Shown: piece by piece, positions 1 to 5,870 of the stretch
How the letters are laid out: every line of letters begins with the position of its first letter
How positions within the stretch are numbered: the first letter of the stretch is position 1
Assembly: GCA_001940755.1 (NCBI GenBank)
Contig: MEHH01000137.1
Span: 1-7,326, forward strand
Length of the DNA stretch: 7,326 nucleotides
Origin: Candidatus Heimdallarchaeota archaeon AB_125
GTDB lineage: Archaea; Asgardarchaeota; Heimdallarchaeia; Heimdallarchaeales; Heimdallarchaeaceae
Reading direction: 5' to 3'
The notes under the pieces: model-generated
What the model was told of the DNA's origin: nothing
Database searches by the model: none
The model's input: the letters and a program-made list of their open reading frames with translations, nothing else
Translations under genes and position numbers: made by a program

Positions 1-1
1 T

Positions 2-265
2 ATGGAAATTATTGAAAATCATTGCTACTTCAAAATCCTGTTAATGTACAAAGGTGAGTATAGTCAAGAAGCGATGATGACAAAAGCTAGATTTGAAGGT
101 GAATTGGGAAATGTAGCTATAGCATATGCAATAGCTAATTGGTACTATTACAACAACAAAATAGATGAAGCTATATCACTGCTTGAAGAAATTATCTCAA
201 TGGAAAACTGGGCTACTTTTGGTTATATTGCAGCTGAAGCAGATCTAAAAAGAATGAATACATAA
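2..265 (+). CDS. TPR-like protein, C-terminal part (5' end outside window)
   Basis: The frame is open from the left edge, so the ATG at position 2 is probably internal and this is the last 87 residues of a longer protein. The visible part is alpha-helical: a helix pair around residues 37-60 (IANWYYYNNKIDEAISLLEE) reads like a tetratricopeptide repeat, followed by the tail WATFGYIAAEADLKRM. From memory, similar helical tails occur in TPR-containing proteins, which usually act as protein-interaction scaffolds; no enzymatic motif is visible. The gene converges on the zinc-ribbon gene at 328-855. A decayed copy of its last codons lies at 5133-5207, again next to a zinc-ribbon gene. Function is not assignable from this fragment; coding status is well supported by the conserved relic. 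Confidence 0.75.
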   Translation: MEIIENHCYFKILLMYKGEYSQEAMMTKARFEGELGNVAIAYAIANWYYYNNKIDEAISLLEEIISMENWATFGYIAAEADLKRMNT

Positions 266-290
266 AGAAAAAATAGAAAAAAATAGAGAT
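266..290 (-). terminator. T-rich tract, likely terminator of the zinc-ribbon gene
   Basis: Just beyond the stop codon of the minus-strand zinc-ribbon gene the plus strand is almost pure A, so the minus-strand transcript would end in a U-rich tract. U-tracts without a hairpin are the usual intrinsic termination signal in archaea. No stem is visible. Confidence 0.35.
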
Positions 291-327
291 TCAAAAATAG
301 TGTTGAAATGTTTTCTTGAAATTAGAT

Positions 328-855
328 TCAGTATTCTCTTCTTTTGTATGATTTTAGTTTTCTTCTTGATAATATCCAGCCAATTGTAGTACTAAACCAG
401 AAAATACCAAATATAAAGGCAAAAAGAGTAGGAACTAATGATCCCAAACCCAACATCCATACATTGATGGCTAGAACTGAAATAATACTTACTATTACGA
501 AAAGTATTCCAGAAACTATACAAGTAATTCTCAATATAACTGCTACAGTACTTCGACTTGGTTGAAAAATTTCAGATCTCATTGCTTCTTTAGCAGCTGC
601 TAATCTACTAATAGATGTTTCAGATAAATTTGCTCTTATATTGTATTTACCGAAATCTTCTCCACAGTCTTCACACAAGATGCTTTCTAGGAGATTCTCA
701 TGTTGGCATATTGGACATAAGAATGTTGGTTGTTTATTTGATTCTGAGCTGGAAGATATTGTTTCTGCATCTTCTAATCTGTTTCCGCAAACCTTACAAA
801 ATCTATCTTCAGACTTTTTTACTGATTTACAGTTCTTACAAGATATGAATGACAT
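328..855 (-). CDS. Double zinc-ribbon membrane protein, copy 1
   Basis: A 175-residue protein. Two zinc-ribbon modules of CxxC...CxxC type have cysteines at residues 6, 9, 20, 23 and 47, 50, 61, 64. A polar linker (about 66-104) follows, then two hydrophobic segments at about 106-130 and 137-162, and a basic tail. The start was set at the MSFISC methionine (855) rather than 31 codons upstream, because the paralogs at 5746 and 5045 begin at the same place and the cysteines then align exactly. Topology is likely N-terminal ribbons in the cytoplasm and a C-terminal membrane hairpin. Family members of this design are generally uncharacterised; a role in protein or nucleic-acid binding at the membrane is only inference. 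It is divergent from the exported protein at 979. No clear Shine-Dalgarno motif precedes the start, which suggests a leaderless mRNA. Confidence 0.85.
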   Translation of the reverse strand: MSFISCKNCKSVKKSEDRFCKVCGNRLEDAETISSSSESNKQPTFLCPICQHENLLESILCEDCGEDFGKYNIRANLSETSISRLAAAKEAMRSEIFQPSRSTVAVILRITCIVSGILFVIVSIISVLAINVWMLGLGSLVPTLFAFIFGIFWFSTTIGWILSRRKLKSYKRREY

Positions 856-978
856 TACAAAAACTTCGATTGATTCTAGAAATACAAATCTATTGAGTAA
901 CCTATGTGAAAAAAACAAATTATAATTTTTGCAAAATCCTTTTAACATCGGTTGATAATATCAATTTTAGTGGACTTT
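856..978. promoter_or_regulatory. Divergent promoter region between zinc-ribbon and exported-protein genes, copy 1
   Basis: The plus-strand TATA-like box CTTTTAAC at 939-946 lies about 36 bp before the ATG at 979, which would start transcription roughly 10 nt before the ATG, over a degenerate GTGG motif (970-973). The region matches 5747-5870 along most of its length, including a block near TCTATTGAGTAA and the string AATCCTTTTAACAT. Conservation of both sides suggests shared control of the divergent pair. Confidence 0.6.
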
Positions 979-1527
979 ATGAAAAAAAGGTATATTTCTT
1001 TAATTTTCGTTTTAAATCTATTAATTCTGTTACCTTTGCTTAGTCTAGCTAGTTCTCCTACTTGGACTAGAAACCATGCTGATGGCACTCAATATACATT
1101 AGCTTCTAGCTTTGCTAATACTTACACAGTTGGAACCTTATTTGATTTGTATTTTGAATTGACTGCTGATGTTTTTGGAACAACATCAGGTGTAATTGAA
1201 GCATTTTATGACATTCTAATAGAATTCTCACTTGGTGGAGACAATTATACTCTATCTGATAATACAACACTTTCTGATATTAATATTGTTGGTGGCAGCA
1301 GCTCTACGACTTTATCTCTTAATCTTACTGGTATAGCTGATCCTGAAATCTATATCAGTACAAAATGGACATTTTATGGGAATAACTCTCAAGGTGAAGA
1401 TCCAGAGTATCAAAGTCTTTGGGGAATTGGTAGAGTAAAAATAAAAGAAGCAAGTTTAGCAATCATTGCTCCAATTTTAGCAGTCCTAAGCATAGGAGCA
1501 ATTGTACTCAAGAGAAAGAATAACTAA
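979..1527 (+). CDS. Exported, C-terminally anchored small surface protein, paralog 1
   Basis: A 182-residue protein. Residues 1-24 are a signal peptide (MKKR, hydrophobic core, cleavage likely after SLA). Residues 25-158 are a beta-rich, Thr/Ser/Asn-rich domain with the family signatures LTADxFGT (61-68) and a DIN..GGSSS block (100-109). N-glycosylation sequons are at 89, 95, 115 and 135. Residues 159-177 form a C-terminal membrane helix followed by KRK. Start chosen at MKKR, nine codons after the first possible ATG, because this gives exactly the length and alignment of the 1616-2164 paralog and fits the conserved promoter distance. It is likely displayed outside the cell on a single C-terminal anchor. 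Residues 61-120 match paralog 2 at 51 of 60 positions. I do not recognise a named family; binding, adhesive or S-layer-associated roles are guesses. Confidence 0.85.
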   Translation: MKKRYISLIFVLNLLILLPLLSLASSPTWTRNHADGTQYTLASSFANTYTVGTLFDLYFELTADVFGTTSGVIEAFYDILIEFSLGGDNYTLSDNTTLSDINIVGGSSSTTLSLNLTGIADPEIYISTKWTFYGNNSQGEDPEYQSLWGIGRVKIKEASLAIIAPILAVLSIGAIVLKRKNN

Positions 1528-1557
1528 ATTCATTTTCCTCTTTTTTCAAGATTTTTA
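1528..1557 (+). terminator. T-rich terminator after exported paralog 1
   Basis: A pyrimidine-rich stretch with a T6 run (1541-1546) and a T5 run directly follows the stop codon. The opening bases CTAAATTCATTTTC recur after paralog 2 at 2161, so the 3' flank was duplicated with the gene. This fits archaeal U-tract termination. Confidence 0.45.
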
Positions 1558-1570
1558 CAATTTGTTCTCA

Positions 1571-1615
1571 CAAACTTTTTAACTTCAGAAAAGTACTTTT
1601 GATTTGGTGCATTAA
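1571..1615 (+). promoter_or_regulatory. Conserved family promoter 2 and ribosome-binding motif
   Basis: TATA-like box CTTTTTAAC at 1575-1583 is centred about 37 bp before the ATG, CAGAAAAG lies at 1586-1593, and GGTG at 1606-1609 is 6 nt before the ATG. GGTG matches the anti-Shine-Dalgarno end of 16S rRNA. The same layout is present before the other family members. Confidence 0.6.
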
Positions 1616-2164
1616 ATGAAGAAGAAATATTATTACTTATTATCTATCTCAATATTACTAATCTTAGTGCCAACTCAAATTCTAGCAGGTTCTCCTACAT
1701 TAACTGAAAATGAAACTGATGGGACCGTATATACTTTGTCTGCTAGCTTTCCAGATACTTACACAAATGGTACATTGTTTGATCTGTATTTTGAATTAAC
1801 TGCTGATACTTTTGGAACAACAGTAGGTGTAATTGAAGCTTTTTATGATATACTAATAGAATTCTCACTTGATGGAGATACTTATACTCTGTTAGAAAAT
1901 ACAACGCTTGCTGATATCAATATAGAAGGTGGCAGTAGCTCCACAACCTTATCTATCAATCTAACAGGGATAGCAGATCCTAATTTCTATATCAATACAA
2001 AATGGACATTTTATGGAAATAACACACAAGGTGATGATCCAGAGTATCAATATTTCTGGGGTATTGGCAGAGTTAGAGTAAAAGAAGCAAGCATAAGCAT
2101 AATTATTCCAGTTCTGGCAGTTCTAAGCATAGGAACAATTGTTCTCAAGAGAAAGAAAGACTAA
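1616..2164 (+). CDS. Exported, C-terminally anchored small surface protein, paralog 2
   Basis: A 182-residue protein aligning without gaps to the product at 979-1527. Signal peptide is residues 1-24 (cleavage after QILA). The beta-rich ectodomain has LTADTFGT at 61-68 and sequons at 32, 51, 95, 115 and 135. A short basic stretch (VRVKEAS) leads into a membrane helix at about 160-177 and the tail KRKKD. Its near identity to paralog 1 in the middle of the protein extends to the DNA level, so these two are the most recent duplicates of the group. The conserved promoter and T-rich 3' flank make it a self-contained transcription unit rather than part of an operon. Unrecognised family; surface location is a confident inference from its architecture, its function is not known. 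Confidence 0.88.
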   Translation: MKKKYYYLLSISILLILVPTQILAGSPTLTENETDGTVYTLSASFPDTYTNGTLFDLYFELTADTFGTTVGVIEAFYDILIEFSLDGDTYTLLENTTLADINIEGGSSSTTLSINLTGIADPNFYINTKWTFYGNNTQGDDPEYQYFWGIGRVRVKEASISIIIPVLAVLSIGTIVLKRKKD

Positions 2165-2200
2165 ATTCATTTTCTTTTTTTTTGTTTATTTTTACTTTTC
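2165..2200 (+). terminator. T-rich terminator after exported paralog 2
   Basis: Long T runs (2176-2183 and later) follow the stop at once, in the same arrangement as after paralog 1 and after the nuclease gene. No hairpin is needed for archaeal-type termination. Confidence 0.45.
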
Positions 2201-2249
2201 CTCAAAACCTTATTATTATCAGAAAAGATGTTTTATTTTGGTGTACCTA
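2201..2249 (+). promoter_or_regulatory. Conserved family promoter 3 (drives a gene relic)
   Basis: TATA-like box CTTATTAT at 2209-2216, CAGAAAAG at 2220-2227 and GGTG at 2240-2243, 6 nt before the ATG at 2250. It closely matches promoter 4 (4061-4111) over nearly its full length, although only a signal-peptide stub remains downstream. The preserved promoter suggests either recent decay or a retained short transcript. Confidence 0.55.
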
Positions 2250-2321
2250 ATGAAGAAGAAATATTTTAGTCTATTATTCACCACAATATTACTAGTCCTT
2301 TTATCAACTCAGTTTACATAA
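2250..2321 (+). pseudogene. Truncated exported paralog: signal peptide only (23 codons)
   Basis: The frame reads MKKKYFSLLFTTILLVLLST, then QFT and a stop. This is the signal peptide of the exported family, ending where the others have TQILA. The mature domain is absent; the following 300 bp show no recognisable match in any frame. The promoter, GGTG motif and start codon are all intact, so a 23-residue membrane peptide could still be made. A deletion after the signal peptide is the simplest origin. Confidence 0.7.
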
Positions 2322-2630
2322 ATATTCGAAAAATGTCATTTCTAGTTTTAACTATGATTTTTCCAAGTCTTGCTGACATTTTATTACATATTATTTTTTA
2401 ATTTTCTATTGAAATGTCAATAAATCTTAGATTGATATTTTTATTTTTCATCTGAGATATAATTTTTTCTAAAAAAAGATTTCTTCCTTTTTCTTGATTT
2501 CATTGTGATAGAACGTTCTTACAAAAAAGATAAATAACACTTTAACTTCTTATGACTTGGATTTATTATAGCTAAAGGTTATTCTGTAATAAATTAGAAA
2601 TAGGAAAAAAAACCTTTCAAGTGATAGATT
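2322..2630. other. AT-rich gap without a gene
   Basis: No convincing coding frame was found on either strand. The octamer AAATGTCA occurs at 2331-2338 and 2412-2419, and its reverse complement TGACATTT at 2374-2381. The right end carries promoter-like sequence for the nuclease gene. The rest is T-rich, low-complexity DNA, possibly left behind when the third exported paralog lost its body. Confidence 0.5.
2562..2630 (+). promoter_or_regulatory. Putative promoter and ribosome-binding site of the nuclease gene
   Basis: Two TATA-like stretches are present, TTTATTATA at 2562-2570 and TAATAAATTA at 2587-2596; the second, about 40 bp before the ATG, sits at the same distance as the boxes of the exported family. 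GTGA at 2621-2624 is 6 nt before the ATG and can pair with the 16S rRNA 3' end. It is not a copy of the family promoter, so this gene is probably controlled separately. Confidence 0.4.
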
Positions 2631-4019
2631 ATGAAAAGAAGTTTAATTCTAATAATCAGTGGAGCTACATTAGTTGTTCTAGCAACAGCTGTCCCAATTG
2701 CAATCATATTTACTGGAGAAACTACTCCTCCCACCATAACTGATTTTACCCCCAAGTATTATACTATAGTTTCAGGAATAACTGAAATTTCAGTTAATGC
2801 GACAGATCTAGGTGAAAATCCTTCGGGGATAGGTTCATATAAAATCTACGTTGATGAAATTCTTGTCTCAGAAGAAAGAACTTATGATTGGGATACTACT
2901 CAATATGAAGATGGAACAGAACATACAATCAAACTTGAAGCTTATGATAAAAAAGGAAATTTCGCAGAAAAAGAATATACTACTACTGTAGACAATACTA
3001 ATACTCCTCCTCCAACAGATGTTTTTAAGGTTTTGAGTTATAATATCTGGGAAAGCGGGATAAGGAAAGAATATCTGGATGTTATTATAGAAGAAAATCC
3101 TGACATAGCTGTTCTTAGTGAAACAGGGGCTTTAGATAATAATGATAACGCACAACTGAAATATATTGGCTATTCTGTTGGGGTGCATTACATTGATCAA
3201 GCACCTTTTGAAGGCAGAGCAGATCAACTTGGCCCTACTAGTCATTCTAAAACTAATGGTGAAGCAATTATAAGTCGATATCCTATCTTAGATTTCTTCC
3301 AGATAGATACATGGAGATCAGATGCTGGTCCTGATGTTACACTTTATCGTGATTTCTTTGACGCTGTTATAGATATCAATGGCGTGGTAACTCATGTCCT
3401 TGGTTATCATGGAAAATGCTGTAGTCCAACCATTATTTCTAATACCACAGAAATGAGAGAAACTGAAGCAGAGATTATGATTAATTACTTAGATGATTTA
3501 GGGGATGTTCCAGTAATGGTTATGGGTGATTTTAATTCACACTCTCCTGATGATGTAGGAGATTTAGCACCTTTAGGATTTCTTGGAGATGGACCTTTAA
3601 GGATGTTCCTTTATCCAGAAGATCCGAATTATGCAATTCATTCTTCGCAAGTACATAATTTTACTGATGTTTTCAGAGAATTAAACCCTACTGATCCAGG
3701 ATTTTCTTTTGGTTATTGGGAACCAATATACTGGGGTAGAATTGATTATATTCTAGTTAATGATTATTGGGCTGATAAGATGATCAATTCAACAGTTGGA
3801 GATACTCCTTCTGCAAACCTTGGCTCTGATCATTATGGCGTTGATGCCTTTTTCTCCTTGGATGATGAATATTCCTACTTCAACTTATCAGCTGCAGCTG
3901 CAGAAAGCGACCAAATTCAGTTTTTAAAGAACAATATAGTTGATTGGAATGTCAATGAGAAAGTAGAACGTATAGTTGCTTTTAATGAAGAAATGATAGC
4001 TTTTTGTGATAGAAAATAA
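2631..4019 (+). CDS. Exported Ig-domain plus endonuclease/exonuclease/phosphatase (DNase I-like) family enzyme
   Basis: A 462-residue protein. Residues 1-28 are an N-terminal hydrophobic anchor or signal. Residues 32-122 form an Ig-like beta domain (pattern GIGSYKIYVD ... HTIKLEAYDKKGN). The Pro-rich linker TPPPTD leads into the catalytic domain at about 131-410. Motifs of the EEP fold are visible in order: LSYNIW with Asn138, Glu164 in VLSE, GYH with His260, GDFN with Asp300 and Asn302, RIDYI with Asp372, and SDH with Asp400 and His401. These are the metal and phosphate-binding residues of DNase I, exonuclease III and sphingomyelinase relatives, so the enzyme should be active on a phosphodiester or phosphomonoester outside the membrane. 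The substrate cannot be told; DNA, phospholipid or inositol phosphate are all possible. A helical tail (about 411-462) follows the domain. It lies between exported paralogs but has its own promoter. Confidence 0.88.
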   Translation: MKRSLILIISGATLVVLATAVPIAIIFTGETTPPTITDFTPKYYTIVSGITEISVNATDLGENPSGIGSYKIYVDEILVSEERTYDWDTTQYEDGTEHTIKLEAYDKKGNFAEKEYTTTVDNTNTPPPTDVFKVLSYNIWESGIRKEYLDVIIEENPDIAVLSETGALDNNDNAQLKYIGYSVGVHYIDQAPFEGRADQLGPTSHSKTNGEAIISRYPILDFFQIDTWRSDAGPDVTLYRDFFDAVIDINGVVTHVLGYHGKCCSPTIISNTTEMRETEAEIMINYLDDLGDVPVMVMGDFNSHSPDDVGDLAPLGFLGDGPLRMFLYPEDPNYAIHSSQVHNFTDVFRELNPTDPGFSFGYWEPIYWGRIDYILVNDYWADKMINSTVGDTPSANLGSDHYGVDAFFSLDDEYSYFNLSAAAAESDQIQFLKNNIVDWNVNEKVERIVAFNEEMIAFCDRK

Positions 4020-4060
4020 GCTCAATTTCTTTTTTCCTTTTTCCTTTTTATTTCAACTTT
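4020..4060 (+). terminator. T-rich terminator after the nuclease gene
   Basis: A nearly pure pyrimidine stretch with several T runs follows the stop codon. The pattern TTTCAACTTTTCCTCAAAAC leading into promoter 4 also resembles the spacer ahead of promoter 3, so the spacer belongs to the exported-family repeat rather than to the nuclease gene. Confidence 0.45.
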
Positions 4061-4111
4061 TCCTCAAAACCTTTTTATTACCAGAAAAGAATATTTATTT
4101 TGGTGTACTAA
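4061..4111 (+). promoter_or_regulatory. Conserved family promoter 4 and ribosome-binding motif
   Basis: TATA-like CTTTTTAT at 4071-4078 is centred about 37 bp before the ATG; CAGAAAAG is at 4082-4089 and GGTG at 4102-4105, 6 nt before the ATG. It is the closest match to promoter 3, and both are preceded by TCCTCAAAACC-like sequence. Confidence 0.6.
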
Positions 4112-4663
4112 ATGAAGAAAAAATATTTTCTAATACTGTTTTCAACATTCTTGCTAATATTCTTATCTACTCAGATTTTAGCTCTTCCTAAACTATTGAC
4201 AGTAACTTCAGGAACAGGAACACAATATACAATATTGACTGATATTGATTCGAGCACTCACAAAAAGAGTGATTTGTTTGAACTGGAAGTAACATTAACA
4301 GCTGATGCTTTTGGAACAAATACTGTAAATATAGTAGCTTTCTTTGATATTCATATAGATGTTTCAATTACAGGAGATACTTACTTACAATTTCAAAATT
4401 CCACTCTCCCAGACATAGAAACTGAAGGTGGGAGTGAATCTGCAAGCTTTGCCTTTAATCTATCGGATATAGAAGACGAATATTTCCGGGTTTATGTTAC
4501 ATATGCTTTCTTTTCAAATAATACTCTAGGTGACGATAATGTAGAAGGTGGTACCTGGAATGCTCGGGAAGTAAGAGTAAAGGAAGCAAGTTTAGGGATT
4601 GTTATTCCAGTTCTAGCAGTTTTAAGCTTAGCCTATATTGTACATAAAAAACAGAAAAGGTAA
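4112..4663 (+). CDS. Exported, C-terminally anchored small surface protein, paralog 4
   Basis: A 183-residue protein. Signal peptide is residues 1-24 (TQILA, as in paralogs 2 and 5). The ectodomain keeps LTADAFGT at 62-69, the EGGS block near 106-109, and sequons at 96, 116 and 136. VRVKEAS (about 154-160) leads into a membrane helix at about 160-177 and a basic tail (HKKQKR). It is more diverged from paralogs 1 and 2 than they are from each other and is closer to the truncated paralog 5 (shared FNLSDI and ITGxTY motifs). Start supported by the conserved promoter and GGTG spacing. Unrecognised family, likely displayed on the cell surface. Confidence 0.87.
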   Translation: MKKKYFLILFSTFLLIFLSTQILALPKLLTVTSGTGTQYTILTDIDSSTHKKSDLFELEVTLTADAFGTNTVNIVAFFDIHIDVSITGDTYLQFQNSTLPDIETEGGSESASFAFNLSDIEDEYFRVYVTYAFFSNNTLGDDNVEGGTWNAREVRVKEASLGIVIPVLAVLSLAYIVHKKQKR

Positions 4664-4694
4664 TAACATTTTCTTTTTTTCTTTATTTTTTTTT
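4664..4694 (+). terminator. T-rich terminator after exported paralog 4
   Basis: T runs of 7 to 9 bases follow the stop codon within 30 bp. They would end the plus-strand transcript before the convergent minus-strand zinc-ribbon gene. Confidence 0.45.
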
Positions 4695-4722
4695 AGAATC
4701 TATCTGAATTTAAGTAAAAGCA

Positions 4723-5045
4723 TTAGAAAACTTCTGTTGCTAGATGATAAAACATCCATCCAAGAAAACTAAGAACTCCAAGAATAGCTAATACTATGAT
4801 TACTAGTATTGGTTTGGTTATATTTTCCAATAATCTTCTCCAAAATTCTCTCCACAATTTGAACATATAATTTCATTAACAGGATTTTCATGTTTGCACA
4901 TCGGACAGAAGAATGTTTCTTGTTTTCTAGTAGTAATTTCAGTGGTTGGTTTAGTTTTTCCCTTGGTATCATTTCCACAAACTACACAAAATTTATACTC
5001 AGCTTTTAGAACGGTACCACAAGTAGAACATATAATCTTCGACAT
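4723..5045 (-). pseudogene. Double zinc-ribbon membrane protein, copy 3, frameshifted
   Basis: The frame from the ATG at 5045 gives 75 residues with two zinc ribbons, cysteines at 6, 9, 20, 23, 47, 50, 61 and 64, exactly the numbering of the other two copies. It stops at 4818 just after GEDYWK. Adding one A to the AAAA run (plus strand TTTT, about 4823-4826) restores a frame ending at 4723 that reads ITKPILVIIVLAILGVLSF and on to LATEVF: a single membrane helix. The restored protein would be 107 residues, with one membrane helix instead of two. Either the gene is freshly broken, or the short form is made, or the base is a sequencing error. Start codon and ribbons are well supported; the intact form is inferred. 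Confidence 0.75.
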
Positions 5046-5132
5046 ATCAAAGAGTACACACTCTATTAGAAATCTAAAGCTTCCTCACGCGAATACTAAT
5101 CTTTCTATTTTTTCTTAATTGATTGTATTTTG
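5046..5132 (-). promoter_or_regulatory. Upstream region of zinc-ribbon copy 3
   Basis: On the minus strand the AT-rich stretch TTTAGATTTCTAATAGAG precedes the start by about 15-35 nt and can hold a TATA-like box, loosely resembling the sequence before the other zinc-ribbon starts. No Shine-Dalgarno motif is evident. The assignment is weak. Confidence 0.25.
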
Positions 5133-5207
5133 TTGAAGAAAAATGAAAATTAGGCTACTTTTGGCTATATTGCAGCAGAAGCAGATTTGAAAAGGATAAG
5201 AAGTTAA
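5133..5207 (+). pseudogene. Relic of the TPR-like gene 3' end
   Basis: From 5154 the frame reads ATFGYIAAEADLKR followed by IRS and a stop, matching the end of the TPR-like gene at 209-265. Upstream, TTGAAGAAA and an ATG.AAA match 183-213, but with a gap of about 8 bases and a one-base loss that break the frame. No start codon or body remains. Its stop codon overlaps the stop of the convergent zinc-ribbon gene. This is the clearest marker of the segmental duplication. Confidence 0.85.
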
Positions 5208-5746
5208 GAATCTCCTGACAATACACTACGACTTCTAAACGATCTTGCTCTTAGACCTAGAACCAACCAGAGTAGAGCGGAAGTAAACCAGAATACTCCA
5301 AATAGTAAACAGAAAAGTGCAGGAACTAAACCAGCTAAACTCGAATGCCAAACATTGAATGCTAAAAAGGAAATTATTGCCATAACTACAAAAACAATTC
5401 CGGAAATTATACAGGAGATTTTTAGAATCACTGGTGCTGATTTTGGATCTGAACTAAAAATTGCAGAACTTAAAGCATCTTTAGTAGCACTTGATCTACT
5501 CTTTGCAGTTTCAGAAAAACTTCTTTTGATGTTATATTTGCTAAAATCCTCATTGCAATTTTCACAGAAGAGATTAGAACAGGAGTTTTCAATATTGCAT
5601 TTAGGACAGAAAAAAGTTTGCTGTTTTATTGCTTCTGAGTTAGATATTACTGTTTCTGCATCTTCTAAACTGTCTCCGCAGACCCTACAATATTTATCTT
5701 CAGATTTTGTTACTGATCCACAGTTCTTACAAGATACGAATGACAT
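5204..5746 (-). CDS. Double zinc-ribbon membrane protein, copy 2
   Basis: A 180-residue protein. Zinc ribbons have cysteines at 6, 9, 20, 23 and 47, 50, 61, 64, with one extra cysteine at 56. A Ser/Lys-rich linker follows, then two hydrophobic segments at about 106-130 (ILKISCIISGIVFVVMAIIS) and 137-165, and a basic tail. It aligns along its whole length with the protein at 328-855, strongest in the first ribbon (MSF.SCKNC.SV.KSED) and around EDAET. The start lies at the beginning of the shared region and the sequence before it is conserved too. Divergent from exported paralog 5. Probably cytoplasmic ribbons on a membrane hairpin; partner and function unknown. Confidence 0.87.
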   Translation of the reverse strand: MSFVSCKNCGSVTKSEDKYCRVCGDSLEDAETVISNSEAIKQQTFFCPKCNIENSCSNLFCENCNEDFSKYNIKRSFSETAKSRSSATKDALSSAIFSSDPKSAPVILKISCIISGIVFVVMAIISFLAFNVWHSSLAGLVPALFCLLFGVFWFTSALLWLVLGLRARSFRSRSVLSGDS

Positions 5747-5870
5747 TACAAATACTATGATTGGTTTCAGAAATTTAAGTCTATTGAGTAATTTATGTGA
5801 AAAAACGAATTATATATTTTATACAGAATCCTTTTAACATTAGTAGAGAATATTGAGTTTGGTGTACTAA
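5747..5870. promoter_or_regulatory. Divergent promoter region, copy 2
   Basis: Plus-strand TATA-like CTTTTAAC at 5831-5838 is about 36 bp before the ATG, and GGTG at 5861-5864 is 6 nt before it. The region matches 856-978 almost end to end, including the AGTCTATTGAGTAA neighbourhood, which lies 25-45 bp before the zinc-ribbon start on the minus strand and may hold that gene's promoter. Promoters 1 and 5 share AATCCTTTTAACAT, unlike promoters 2-4. Confidence 0.6.

Larger units (their letters stand above)
181..1527. repeat. Duplicated block, copy 1 (TPR end, zinc ribbon, divergent promoter, exported protein)
   Basis: The order TPR-gene 3' end (+), double zinc-ribbon gene (-), intergenic region of about 123 bp, exported anchored protein (+) recurs at 5133 to about 6305. 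Coding and non-coding parts both match, including the sequence between the divergent starts. This indicates duplication of a segment rather than independent gene copies. The copies have diverged substantially, so the event is not recent. Confidence 0.75.

Noticed and set aside
344..925. Plus-strand open frames across the first zinc-ribbon gene
   Set aside because: They lie opposite a gene with conserved cysteines and membrane segments that has two paralogs in the window. The plus-strand translations have no such support.
952..978. Upstream ATG for exported paralog 1 (nine extra codons)
   Set aside because: It would put the start almost on the TATA-like box and break the alignment with paralog 2, whose start matches the MKKR methionine at 979.
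4769..4978. 69-codon minus-strand frame overlapping zinc-ribbon copy 3
   Set aside because: It is a different frame from both the zinc ribbons and the downstream membrane helix, and its sequence has no recognisable features.
5355..5837. 160-codon plus-strand frame across the second zinc-ribbon gene
   Set aside because: It is antisense to the conserved minus-strand gene and runs through the divergent promoter region. The matching frame at copy 1 is not conserved in length or position.
933..5870. CRISPR-like array from the repeated promoter segments
   Set aside because: The repeats are far apart, imperfect, and each directly precedes a start codon of the same gene family; they are duplicated promoters.
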